Positions 1 to 7,597 of a stretch of 8,426 nucleotides of DNA are shown here, in pieces. The notes below the pieces were generated by a model. The model saw only the letters and a program-made list of their open reading frames with translations, did not search any database and had not been told where the DNA came from. Origin of the DNA: an uncultured Clostridia bacterium (lineage in GTDB: Bacteria; Bacillota; Clostridia; Christensenellales; UBA1242). The stretch is taken from positions 1-8,426 of the forward strand of contig CANQHL010000054.1 of the NCBI GenBank assembly GCA_947623775.1. Direction: 5' to 3'. Position 1 is the stretch's first letter; every line of letters starts with the position of its first letter. The position numbers and the translations under genes were made by a program.

Positions 1-1
1 A

Positions 2-1147
2 GCCCTCAATGATGATATTATATATCCATGTACCCAACTTTTAGATGAAAAAGTAACAATAGCCGATTATACACCAAGCAATGTCGGAAATGTCTACAGA
101 GGTTACGTGAGTGCGAGAGAGGCTTTGGCAAAGTCGATAAACATTCCAGCCGTTAAAGTTCTTTCATATGTAGGAATTGAAAATGCAAAGCAAACCGCAA
201 AAAAAATGGGAATATCTTTTGATGAAAAAGATGATAGTTACTCTTTGGCTCTAGGCGGAATGACATATGGTGTAAATCTGCTTGAACTTGCAGGTGCTTA
301 CTCAACATTTGCAAATAACGGATATTTTAAAGCACCTAAATTCGTCTCTTTCATAACCGATAAAAATAATAAACTTGTCTATATCAATAAAACACCGAGC
401 GAACGTGTTTTAAAAGAAGATAGCGCCTATCTCTTAACTGACATGTTGAAAACCTGTGCAAAAACCGGTACGGCAAAAAAAATGGCAAGTCTAAATATTG
501 ACATTGCATCAAAAACCGGCACAGTTGGAAAACCAGCCTCTAAAGAAAACTCAGATGCGTGGAATATTTCCTATACAAAAGCACAAACTGTGGGTGTTTG
601 GCTTGGAAACTTGGACAACAGTCCAATAGCCTATGCCGGAGGAAATCAACCCACTGAAATTGCAAAATGCTATTTTGAAAATATAAAGGACGACTCAACG
701 TTTGATAAACCGTCAAGCATTGTTGAAAAAAATATCGATGGGCTTGAATTAGAGGAAAATCATCGAATTATGCTTGCAAATAGTTTCACTCCCGAAAGGT
801 ACACACAAACAGAAATTTTTTCGGCGTTCAATCTGCCTGACGATATTTCAAAAAGATTTGTCGATGTGGAAAAAGTAAATTTAAAAAATAAAGTTGAAAA
901 TGGATATGCAATTTTAGAATTTAATGCCAAACCATATGAAACTTACGATATAATTATAAATGGCAAAATATTTAAAACAATTTCCGGAAAAAACACTCTT
1001 CAATCAATTTCTATTCCTCTTTCTAATTCAAAACAAATTATAAAAATTGAAAACTATTACACTTTATCGCCAGAAAATAAAGCTTCACAAGAAATAAACT
1101 TCATCAAAAAAGAGAAAAAACAGCAAAAAGATAAGTGGTATATTTAA
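2..1147 (+). CDS. Class A-type penicillin-binding protein, transpeptidase part (5' truncated by window edge)
   Basis: This is the C-terminal 381 residues of a peptidoglycan DD-transpeptidase, which cross-links stem peptides on the outer face of the membrane. The frame is open to the first bases of the window, so the GTG at 107 is an internal codon and not a start. Seen in the sequence: the SxN motif (S45-I-N47 of the partial protein) inside the block AREALAKSINIPAVK, typical of PBP1A-like enzymes, and the KTG motif (K171-T-G-T) followed by DAW and GVWLGN. The active-site SxxK, the glycosyltransferase domain and the membrane anchor would lie upstream of the window. A second KTGT at residue 154 sits where relatives have a GTA-like loop and is probably not catalytic. 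The last ~120 residues form a variable C-terminal extension ending in a lysine-rich stretch. Class A assignment rests on motif context only. The gene converges on recA across a shared terminator. Confidence 0.9.
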   Translation, partial: ALNDDIIYPCTQLLDEKVTIADYTPSNVGNVYRGYVSAREALAKSINIPAVKVLSYVGIENAKQTAKKMGISFDEKDDSYSLALGGMTYGVNLLELAGAYSTFANNGYFKAPKFVSFITDKNNKLVYINKTPSERVLKEDSAYLLTDMLKTCAKTGTAKKMASLNIDIASKTGTVGKPASKENSDAWNISYTKAQTVGVWLGNLDNSPIAYAGGNQPTEIAKCYFENIKDDSTFDKPSSIVEKNIDGLELEENHRIMLANSFTPERYTQTEIFSAFNLPDDISKRFVDVEKVNLKNKVENGYAILEFNAKPYETYDIIINGKIFKTISGKNTLQSISIPLSNSKQIIKIENYYTLSPENKASQEINFIKKEKKQQKDKWYI

Positions 1148-1189
1148 AAATAGTGTGAAATTGTATAACCAAAATCACACTATTTTTTT
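1148..1189. terminator. Bidirectional intrinsic terminator between the PBP gene and recA
   Basis: The arms AAATAGTGTGA (1148-1158) and TCACACTATTT (1175-1185) form a perfect 11-bp stem around a 16-nt loop. A run of seven T follows on the plus strand (1183-1189). On the minus strand the second arm runs into TTTTTAAATA, a weaker tail. It starts directly after the PBP stop codon and its T-run overlaps the recA stop codon, so it probably ends transcription from both sides. Confidence 0.85.
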
Positions 1190-2243
1190 ATTCTTCTGTA
1201 TCAACTGTTGGAACTACGTCCTGAGGCACTCTATGTCCCATATGAATTTCTCTAACCTTTTCAAAAATCTCATTGTAAATATCCGGATTTTTCTCTAGAT
1301 AGGCTTTCACATTCTCTTTGCCTTGTGCTATCTTCTCATCATTATACGAGAACCATGAACCCGATTTTTTAATTATATCACCCGCAAGTGCAAGGTCAAC
1401 CACGCAACCTGATTGGCTTACTCCTTGTCCATATATTATGTCAAATTCAGCAGATTTAAATGGAGGAGCAAGTTTATTCTTAACAACTTTTATCACCGTT
1501 CTGTTGCCGATTATTTCATTTCCATCTTTAATTGTATCCTTTTTCCTTACATCAAGTCTTATGCTAGAATAAAATTTCAGCGCTTTTCCACCCGTTGTTG
1601 TCTCCGGAGAACCAAACAAAACGCCAACTTTTTCTCTTAATTGGTTGATGAAAATTACAGTCGTCTTGCTTTTGTTCATAATACCTGTCAATTTACGCAA
1701 CGCCTGGCTCATCATTCTTGCCTGCAAGCCAACATGATTGTCTCCCATTTCTCCATCAATTTCCGCTTTTGGAGTAAGAGCGGCAACAGAGTCAACTACA
1801 ACAAGGTCAACCGAGCCCGATTTTACAAGCATTTCACAAATATTTAAAGCCTGTTCACCATTATCTGGCTGCGAGATTAACAAATCATTTAATACAACAC
1901 CTAATTTTTCGGCATATGTTGGATCAAGTGCATGTTCGGCATCTATAAATGCACATGTTCCACCTAATTTTTGTGCTTCAGCAATCATGTGGAGTGAAAC
2001 AGTGGTTTTACCAGATGATTCTGGTCCATATATTTCAATAACTCGCCCTCTTGGAATACCTCCGATTCCAAGCGCAATATCAAGAGTCAAACAGCCTGTC
2101 GGAATTACGTCAACCGGCTCATTTACTCTTTCTCCCAACTTCATTATAGCACCCTTTCCATATTGTTTTTCAATCTGCAATAATGCTTGTTCAAGTGCCT
2201 CTCTTCTTGCGTCCATAATAGATTTATTTATTTCTTTTGCCAT
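1188..2243 (-). CDS. recA: Recombinase RecA
   Basis: RecA is the DNA-dependent ATPase that forms filaments on single-stranded DNA, carries out strand exchange and activates LexA-type self-cleavage. The 351 aa are full length. Visible motifs are Walker A GPESSGKT (73-80, K79), the catalytic glutamate in IDAEHALD (E103), Walker B LVVVD ending at D151, the DNA-binding loop L1 region EIDGEMGDNHVG (161-172), the ATP-sensing glutamine Q201 in FINQLREK, and loop L2 up to ETTTGG (214-219). The C-terminus is short and acidic (VDTEE). The ATG at 2243 is only 2 nt after the pgsA TAA. Its ribosome binding site (GAGGAAG) lies inside the last pgsA codons, so translation is probably coupled. No promoter or LexA-type operator is evident just upstream, which is pgsA coding sequence, so transcription likely comes from the ftsK promoter or an internal one I could not identify. 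In many Bacillota cinA sits between pgsA and recA; it is absent here. Confidence 0.98.
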   Translation of the reverse strand: MAKEINKSIMDARREALEQALLQIEKQYGKGAIMKLGERVNEPVDVIPTGCLTLDIALGIGGIPRGRVIEIYGPESSGKTTVSLHMIAEAQKLGGTCAFIDAEHALDPTYAEKLGVVLNDLLISQPDNGEQALNICEMLVKSGSVDLVVVDSVAALTPKAEIDGEMGDNHVGLQARMMSQALRKLTGIMNKSKTTVIFINQLREKVGVLFGSPETTTGGKALKFYSSIRLDVRKKDTIKDGNEIIGNRTVIKVVKNKLAPPFKSAEFDIIYGQGVSQSGCVVDLALAGDIIKKSGSWFSYNDEKIAQGKENVKAYLEKNPDIYNEIFEKVREIHMGHRVPQDVVPTVDTEE

Positions 2244-2245
2244 AA

Positions 2246-2899
2246 TTATTCTTCCTCTACCTTTTCTTCTGATTTTTCTTCGTTTTCGCTTGTTTTTTCT
2301 TCCTTAAATACATCTCTGTTTCTTATAAGATAACCTGCACCGGTGTAAACTGTGAAAATTGCAGTACCAATAAGTATAACCATAAGCACAAACCTTACAG
2401 CAACAACGGCGGTCGTATTTACAACTGAAAGAAATTCAGTTTCAACAAACGCAAACACCATATATATTGATATAATTATAAATTGTATTGTGGCTTTTAT
2501 TTTTCCGCCCATATCAGCCGCCAAAACTTTACCTTTGCTGGCTGCTATTTGCCTTAATGCCGATACAATAAATTCTCTTGCCAAAATAACAATTGCACAT
2601 GTGACGCCAAGCCACTCAACTCCAACAACTGGTTCACCTGTGACAGGCACTGCTATAATTAAGAGAAGTCCGCTCATTATAAGTATTTTGTCCACAATTG
2701 TATCAAAAAACTTGCCTAGCGTGGTTACCTGATTTGTCTTTCGTGCAATATATCCATCAAGAAAATCAGTGAAGCATGCAATCATAAATAAAATCGCTGC
2801 CACCAATCGCCCATATGGAATGAAAGTCGCTAAGTAGAAAAATATTATGAGCGGTATCATCAAAAGCCTGATTAATGTAATCTTATTTGGTGTGTTCAT
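2246..2899 (-). CDS. pgsA: CDP-diacylglycerol--glycerol-3-phosphate 3-phosphatidyltransferase (PgsA)
   Basis: This integral membrane enzyme joins CDP-diacylglycerol and glycerol-3-phosphate to give phosphatidylglycerol phosphate, the committed step to phosphatidylglycerol and cardiolipin. The complete CDP-alcohol phosphotransferase signature D-x2-DG-x2-AR-x8-G-x3-D-x3-D is present: D45, D48-G49, A52-R53, G62, D66 and D70. The N-terminal MNTPNKITLIRLLMIP is typical of PgsA. About six hydrophobic segments can be seen (roughly 7-27, 31-44, 71-86, 95-115, 135-152 and 165-192). At 217 aa it is longer than the usual ~180-190 because of a highly acidic Glu/Ser/Lys tail (last ~25 residues), whose codons also hold the recA ribosome binding site. 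The ATG overlaps the rimO TGA as ATGA (4-nt overlap). A strong AAAGGAG precedes the start, so both coupling and independent initiation are possible. Membership of the CDP-alcohol transferase family is certain; PgsA rather than a paralogue is supported by the neighbours. Confidence 0.95.
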   Translation of the reverse strand: MNTPNKITLIRLLMIPLIIFFYLATFIPYGRLVAAILFMIACFTDFLDGYIARKTNQVTTLGKFFDTIVDKILIMSGLLLIIAVPVTGEPVVGVEWLGVTCAIVILAREFIVSALRQIAASKGKVLAADMGGKIKATIQFIIISIYMVFAFVETEFLSVVNTTAVVAVRFVLMVILIGTAIFTVYTGAGYLIRNRDVFKEEKTSENEEKSEEKVEEE

Positions 2900-4218
2900 T
2901 TAATCTCTCCTTTATAATCTTCTCCGTTAAAATCATAAATTTTAACTTTTACAAAATCACCTATCCTCACACTTCCATTATCCACAAATCGAACACCAAA
3001 GTCAACTGTAGGACAAAGATTTTGAGAATGAGCATAATATTCTCCAGTGATTTCGTCAAAACCATCTACCAAAACCTCAATTTCTTTATCTATAAGATTT
3101 TCAGCATTTTTTGTCATGATTTTTCGTTGGAGTTTTAAAATCTTGTTAAGTCGCCTTTTCTTCGTAAAGTTACCTACTTGATTTTTCATATAATAACTTG
3201 CCGTGTTAGGCTCTCGTGAATAAGGGAAAAAACCAGCAAAATCAATGTAGCCCTCTTCAATGAAGTCACATAATTTTTTAAATTCTGCCTTTTTCTCCCC
3301 GGGATGTCCAACAATAAAAGTTGATCTTAAAAAGATTTCCGGATATTCTGTTTTGATTTTTTGTATTAGGAGACGAGTTTCTTCTTCCCCCAATCTTCTT
3401 CGCATGGTTTTTAATAAGGCATCATCTATATGTTGCAACGGAATGTCCAAATATTTGCACATTTTGTCGTTTTTTGATATGTAAGAAAGTAACTCATCGG
3501 TCACTTTCTCTGGATAGGCATAAAGAATACGTATCCATTTAATTCCATTTATTTTTGACAATTTGTCACATAGTTTTATTAAACTATTTTCACCATACAA
3601 ATCTTCCCCGTATCTTGTTGTATCCTGCGCTACCAAAATTAACTCTTTAATTCCTCGGTCTGCTAGGTTTTTCGCCTCATCTACAAGGTCACCAATCGGA
3701 TAACTCTTATAACGCCCTCTTATTCTTGGAATTGTGCAATATGAACAAGCATTATTGCATCCATCTGCAATTTTTAAGTATGCATAAGTTGTGCCACTTG
3801 TTAAAATCCGTTGACAATTTTTTATAGGTTTTGTAGAAGTTACGCCGTATAATCTTTCAATTTGTTCACAAATATTATCATTGTCTTGTAATCGTAAAAA
3901 CAGGTCAACATCAGGGAAATTTTCCTTTAACTGCTCATAGTTTCTCTCCGGAAAACAACCCGTCACAATCAACTTTTCTATCAGACCTTTCTTCTTGTAT
4001 TCCTCCATTTCCGCAATATTTGCAATTGCCTCTTCCTGGGCGACTCTTATAAATGCACAAGTGTTTACTATAACAATATCGGCACGTGCTATCTCTTCCT
4101 CTATTTTAAAGCCGTAATCTTTTAATTTCCCCAGCATTTTTTCAAGGTCGACTTTATTTTTATCGCATCCAAGACTTATTGCAGAAATATTTTTCTTTAT
4201 AAGTTCTTCTTTAATCAT
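2896..4218 (-). CDS. rimO: Ribosomal protein uS12 methylthiotransferase RimO (radical SAM)
   Basis: RimO adds a methylthio group to a conserved aspartate of ribosomal protein S12, using two [4Fe-4S] clusters and S-adenosylmethionine. The 440 aa are full length. The N-terminal UPF0004-type domain carries the auxiliary-cluster cysteines C18 (in SLGCDKNKVD), C54 (NTCAF) and C88 (VTGCF). The radical SAM motif CxxxCxxC is C154, C158 and C161 (GCNNACSYCTIPRIRGR). A C-terminal TRAM-like domain covers about residues 375-440. The SLGCxKNxVD block, together with the position between ftsK and pgsA, favours RimO over MiaB or MtaB, which share the architecture but act on tRNA. The ATG at 4218 overlaps the end of ftsK by 8 nt and is preceded by GGAG about 7 nt upstream, inside ftsK. 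The stop overlaps the pgsA start. Confidence 0.95.
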   Translation of the reverse strand: MIKEELIKKNISAISLGCDKNKVDLEKMLGKLKDYGFKIEEEIARADIVIVNTCAFIRVAQEEAIANIAEMEEYKKKGLIEKLIVTGCFPERNYEQLKENFPDVDLFLRLQDNDNICEQIERLYGVTSTKPIKNCQRILTSGTTYAYLKIADGCNNACSYCTIPRIRGRYKSYPIGDLVDEAKNLADRGIKELILVAQDTTRYGEDLYGENSLIKLCDKLSKINGIKWIRILYAYPEKVTDELLSYISKNDKMCKYLDIPLQHIDDALLKTMRRRLGEEETRLLIQKIKTEYPEIFLRSTFIVGHPGEKKAEFKKLCDFIEEGYIDFAGFFPYSREPNTASYYMKNQVGNFTKKRRLNKILKLQRKIMTKNAENLIDKEIEVLVDGFDEITGEYYAHSQNLCPTVDFGVRFVDNGSVRIGDFVKVKIYDFNGEDYKGEIK

Positions 4219-7200
4219 ATATATCTCCGAAAATCGAATAAAATTCCTCTATGCTTATATACACCGAACGTTGTTTTGAACCCTCAGCACTCGAAATGTA
4301 TCCCCTTTCTTCCATTTGATCTACAATCCTTGCAGCCCTTGGATAACCGATAGACAATTTTCTTTGAACCATTGTGGTTGACGCAACCCCATTGTCAATG
4401 CAAATTTTTAATGCCTGAGGCAATAGCGGGTCAACTCCGTTGTTTTCACCACCATCTTTGGTGTTTGCCTTGTTTGGATTGTTTATGGCATTGAATGCTT
4501 CTTCATCGAAGATTTCTTCATTGTTTTCTATAATATAATTTACAACATCTTTAGTCTCTTGTGTTTCAATCAGGCAACCTTGAAGTCTTGCAGGTGCTGC
4601 ATCAGCCGGCTTATAAAGCATATCACCATGTCCGAGCAGTTTTTCCGCACCGGGAGCACCCATAATTACACCACTATCAACCGTGCTTGCAACCTTAAAT
4701 GCAATTCTGGCTGGCAAGTTTGCTTTAAGTGTTCCTGTAACAACATCTGTTGATGGTCTTTGTGTGGCAAGTATAAGGTGTATGCCTGCCGCCCTCGCTT
4801 TTCCTGCCAATCTTTTGATTTTGTCTTCTATTTCGTTTTTCGCAACTGCCATAAAATCGGCAAACTCATCAAATATAATCACAATATATGGCATTTTTCT
4901 TACTTTATGTTGCGTTACGCCCTCTGTTTGGTTGTATTCGTCAATATTTCGGACACGCTCATCAGAAATAAGTCTAAATCTTCTTTCCATTTCATCAACC
5001 GCCCATTGAAGTGCGTTAACCGCCTTTGTAGGGTCTGTGATTACTTTTGGAACAACCATATGAGGCAAGCCCTCATACATTGAAAGTTCAACTTGTTTAG
5101 GGTCAATCATAATAAATTTCACTTCATCAGGTGAAGATTTATATAATAATGATACAATAATCGTATTTAAGCATACACTTTTACCTGAACCTGTAGTTCC
5201 TGCCACCAGAAGATGTGGCATTTTCTGTAAGTTGCAAATTTTTACATTTCCCGTTATATCTTTGCCAAGTGCAAATGTAAGTGGAGAGGGACTGAGAGAA
5301 AATTCCTTTGATGCCAAAATATCTTTTACGCTTACCTTGGCAATTCTTGAATTTGGAACTTCAATTCCAACCATACTTCTTCCCGGTATTGGCGCTTCAA
5401 TTCTTATCTCTCCGTTTGCAGAAAGTGCATATGCAATATCAGCATCCATTGACAAAATTCTTTTAACTGAAATTCCCTCAGGCATTTCAATCTCATATCT
5501 TGTAACCGTTGGTCCAACAACAACATTTTGAACTTTTGCTGGAACGCCAAAGTTTTCAAGTACATTTTCAAGTGCAACTCTCTTTAATGGCATGTCACTG
5601 TTAAATGATGCAGGATCATCAGATACCGTAGTCAATAGGTCTAGTGATGGACGTTTATACTTATATGGCTTTATAACTTCTTCTTTTTTGTTGCTATCAT
5701 CATCTAGGCTTACAAATCTCTTTCTTCTTTCCATTTCATCTATCGGTTTTTCTTTGGCTTCTCCATCTCGGTTTCTTCCAAAGTCAAAATTTTGACGCTC
5801 ATTTCTTTCTCTTGACAAAAGTTCCTTTTTAGGCTCTGGTTTTTCTTCCTGTTCCTCGTCTATATCGTCAAAGTTGATAAATTCTTTATCTTCATCATTC
5901 TCTTTCTTCTCGTCGTTTTCAACAAATTCATCACGAACAAATTGAGCAAGCGAGCGTTCTTTCTTTTGTTCTTGATTTTTGTCCTCATCAAACTTATCTT
6001 CAGATGCAAAATTCCTATCTCTTTTTAATAAATCCTCTCTGTCTCGTGGCACAATTTCTTCATCACGGTTAAATCTATTTTCACGAGACAAATCATTTCT
6101 TCTCTCAAAATTATTCTCTCTTGCAAGATTTTGTCTTGAAAAATCACCTCTTTCAAAGTTTTCATCATTGCGAACTCTATTTATATCTTCTCTATTGAAT
6201 GGCACATTCTCTTGTTTTTGTTCTGCATGGCCATCATCTTCATCAACATCAGGTTCGTCCCTCTTTGACTCCTCTTCTCTCTCTATTTTCTCTTGCATGA
6301 AAACTGAACGAACAATGTTTTCCGCTTCATTTGTTATATCTTCCGGTTTTATATTTGGCAAATTCACCTGCCATGTTGGTTGACTATCATCTTCAACATT
6401 AACTTCAGGTTTTACATCTTCTTCTTGCTTTAATTGTGAGATATTTGATTGAATTTCATCTCGTGAGGTGTTCAGCGGTTGATTTGAATTTTGTGTTTCT
6501 GCCTCCATTTGTCTTTGACGCTGTTGCATATTTACATAAGAAGAGTTGATTTTTGTTATTCTATCCTGTCTTTCTTTAAATTTTTCCATATCAAGTTTTG
6601 GAGGAGACAACAAAAATTCCCTCATTGACATTCCCTGAGGTACTTTCTCCTTTTCTTCTTTTTCCTGTGGTAGAATGATTTCTTCTGGACGATATGGTTG
6701 TCCAACCTGTTGCTTATATCCCCCGACAAGTCCAAGTTTTTCTTTTGCAGTGAGTTCTTTTTTCTCCTCTTGAACTTGATTGCCACTGTACATCACATTT
6801 ACTTCTTCTTTCTTTTGTGCAATTCTTGGATTTTCAGTCGGCATCTTAGATTGAGACGGCAATTCCACATTCTTTTCTTTTATTTGTAATTTAATAGGTT
6901 TTTCACCTTGTTCAGTTTTCTTTAAAGAAATAATTGCCTCTACAAAAAATGCGACGCATACCGCAAATAAAATTGAAAGCAAAATATATGTGGCCGGCAG
7001 CCCCATTAATTTTGCCATACAAGCGGGCAAAAAACCAATTAGCATGCCACCCGCCGTAAACTTTTTTGTGTAATTTAGTGCGAGATACCCACCAAAAGTT
7101 TTTCCGCTTGGTGAACCGATGATAATTAGTTGAATAATCATCAAAAACACAAGCAAACTTAATGCAAGAAAAATCGCATATTTTTTTGGCATAACATATC

Positions 7201-7426
7201 TTTTATCATTTAAAAGTGCAAGTGCTATTATAACCCCGAGTATCGTTAATGGATATATAAAAACGCCGAATACACCTAGGAAAAATTGTTGTAAAAAAGG
7301 TATTAATCGTGTTGCAGAAAACAAAAATACCAAGGTTGACACCCCTAAGATTATCCAGCCTGCAATTGCCTTTAAATTTCTATTTGTTTTATTTTGCTTA
7401 TGCTTGGAAACTTGAAAAGTTGACAT
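4211..7426 (-). CDS. ftsK: DNA translocase FtsK/SpoIIIE with an extended charged linker
   Basis: This is a membrane-anchored hexameric ATPase that pumps chromosomal DNA through the closing septum. It is 1071 aa from the preferred ATG at 7426. The N-terminus has four to five hydrophobic segments (about 20-38, 48-72, 83-103, 124-142 and 145-168). A ~420-residue hydrophilic linker (about 170-590) is rich in Glu, Asp, Arg, Asn and Lys. The motor runs from about 591, with Walker A GTTGSGKS (743-750, K749), Walker B IIFDEFADF (D853, E854) and ATQRPSTDVVTG near 886. A C-terminal winged-helix gamma domain (about 998-1065), with PLLPQALKICIDNG and GYPRAARIVDQME, would read DNA orientation sequences. 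Start choice: an in-frame ATG at 7474 lacks a ribosome binding site and lies between the -10 and -35 boxes of the promoter, whereas 7426 has AAAAGGA 5 nt upstream. Bacillus subtilis SpoIIIE is about 790 aa, and the excess is in the linker. The sequence does not tell whether it serves vegetative division, sporulation or both. Confidence 0.96.
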   Translation of the reverse strand: MSTFQVSKHKQNKTNRNLKAIAGWIILGVSTLVFLFSATRLIPFLQQFFLGVFGVFIYPLTILGVIIALALLNDKRYVMPKKYAIFLALSLLVFLMIIQLIIIGSPSGKTFGGYLALNYTKKFTAGGMLIGFLPACMAKLMGLPATYILLSILFAVCVAFFVEAIISLKKTEQGEKPIKLQIKEKNVELPSQSKMPTENPRIAQKKEEVNVMYSGNQVQEEKKELTAKEKLGLVGGYKQQVGQPYRPEEIILPQEKEEKEKVPQGMSMREFLLSPPKLDMEKFKERQDRITKINSSYVNMQQRQRQMEAETQNSNQPLNTSRDEIQSNISQLKQEEDVKPEVNVEDDSQPTWQVNLPNIKPEDITNEAENIVRSVFMQEKIEREEESKRDEPDVDEDDGHAEQKQENVPFNREDINRVRNDENFERGDFSRQNLARENNFERRNDLSRENRFNRDEEIVPRDREDLLKRDRNFASEDKFDEDKNQEQKKERSLAQFVRDEFVENDEKKENDEDKEFINFDDIDEEQEEKPEPKKELLSRERNERQNFDFGRNRDGEAKEKPIDEMERRKRFVSLDDDSNKKEEVIKPYKYKRPSLDLLTTVSDDPASFNSDMPLKRVALENVLENFGVPAKVQNVVVGPTVTRYEIEMPEGISVKRILSMDADIAYALSANGEIRIEAPIPGRSMVGIEVPNSRIAKVSVKDILASKEFSLSPSPLTFALGKDITGNVKICNLQKMPHLLVAGTTGSGKSVCLNTIIVSLLYKSSPDEVKFIMIDPKQVELSMYEGLPHMVVPKVITDPTKAVNALQWAVDEMERRFRLISDERVRNIDEYNQTEGVTQHKVRKMPYIVIIFDEFADFMAVAKNEIEDKIKRLAGKARAAGIHLILATQRPSTDVVTGTLKANLPARIAFKVASTVDSGVIMGAPGAEKLLGHGDMLYKPADAAPARLQGCLIETQETKDVVNYIIENNEEIFDEEAFNAINNPNKANTKDGGENNGVDPLLPQALKICIDNGVASTTMVQRKLSIGYPRAARIVDQMEERGYISSAEGSKQRSVYISIEEFYSIFGDIYD

Positions 7427-7431
7427 ATTTT

Positions 7432-7438
7432 TCCTTTT
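7432..7438 (-). promoter_or_regulatory. Ribosome binding site deciding the ftsK start
   Basis: On the minus strand AAAAGGA is followed by 5 nt and then ATG at 7426. It is the only Shine-Dalgarno-like sequence near either candidate ftsK start and supports the 1071-aa product. Confidence 0.75.
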
Positions 7439-7464
7439 AAACGAATAATCGCAAACACATAATA

Positions 7465-7493
7465 ATTGTAGCATAAATAAAAAATATTCTCAA
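7465..7493 (-). promoter_or_regulatory. Sigma-A-type promoter of the ftsK-rimO-pgsA-recA unit
   Basis: On the minus strand a -35 box TTGAGA (7488-7493) is separated by exactly 17 nt from a -10 box TACAAT (7465-7470). Transcription would begin near 7458, giving a leader of about 30 nt before the ATG at 7426. The predicted start site excludes the upstream ATG at 7474 from the transcript. It is the only convincing promoter seen for the four-gene unit. Confidence 0.7.
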
Positions 7494-7549
7494 GTAAACT
7501 ATAGAAAATTTTAAGAATATTTTTTATATAATATTTAAAGAATATTTTT
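7479..7549. repeat. Three AGAATATTTTT elements (one inverted, two direct) beside the ftsK promoter
   Basis: AAAAAATATTCT (7479-7490) and AGAATATTTTTT (7514-7525) are perfect 12-nt inverted repeats around a 23-nt spacer. A further direct copy AGAATATTTTT lies at 7539-7549, 25 nt after the second. The left copy overlaps the ftsK -35 box. On the minus strand the inverted pair could fold into an AT-only hairpin ending in a T-run 73 nt after the upstream gene's stop, so it may be a weak terminator, an operator, or simply a product of the extreme AT content. The rest of the spacer 7427-7597 shows no gene. Confidence 0.45.
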
Positions 7550-7597
7550 AATTATAAATTTAATTGATTTTTTACGCGAAATTTGTTATAAGTTGTT

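Noticed and set aside
107..109. GTG as a start codon of the PBP gene
   Set aside because: The frame is open and homologous to PBP transpeptidases upstream to the window edge, so this is an internal valine codon.
1738..2307. A 189-codon plus-strand open frame opposite recA and the end of pgsA
   Set aside because: It is exactly antisense to conserved recA coding sequence, has no promoter or ribosome binding site, and its composition is that of a mirror frame.
2689..2986. DnaA-box-like sequences TTATCCACA (2978-2986) and TTGTCCACA (2689-2697)
   Set aside because: Both lie inside conserved coding sequence of rimO and pgsA, are far apart and are not accompanied by an AT-rich unwinding region or dnaA/dnaN; probably chance.
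5979..6383. A serine/phenylalanine-rich plus-strand open frame opposite the ftsK linker
   Set aside because: It is the complement of the Glu/Arg/Asp-rich linker; low-complexity charged coding sequence gives long antisense frames by chance.
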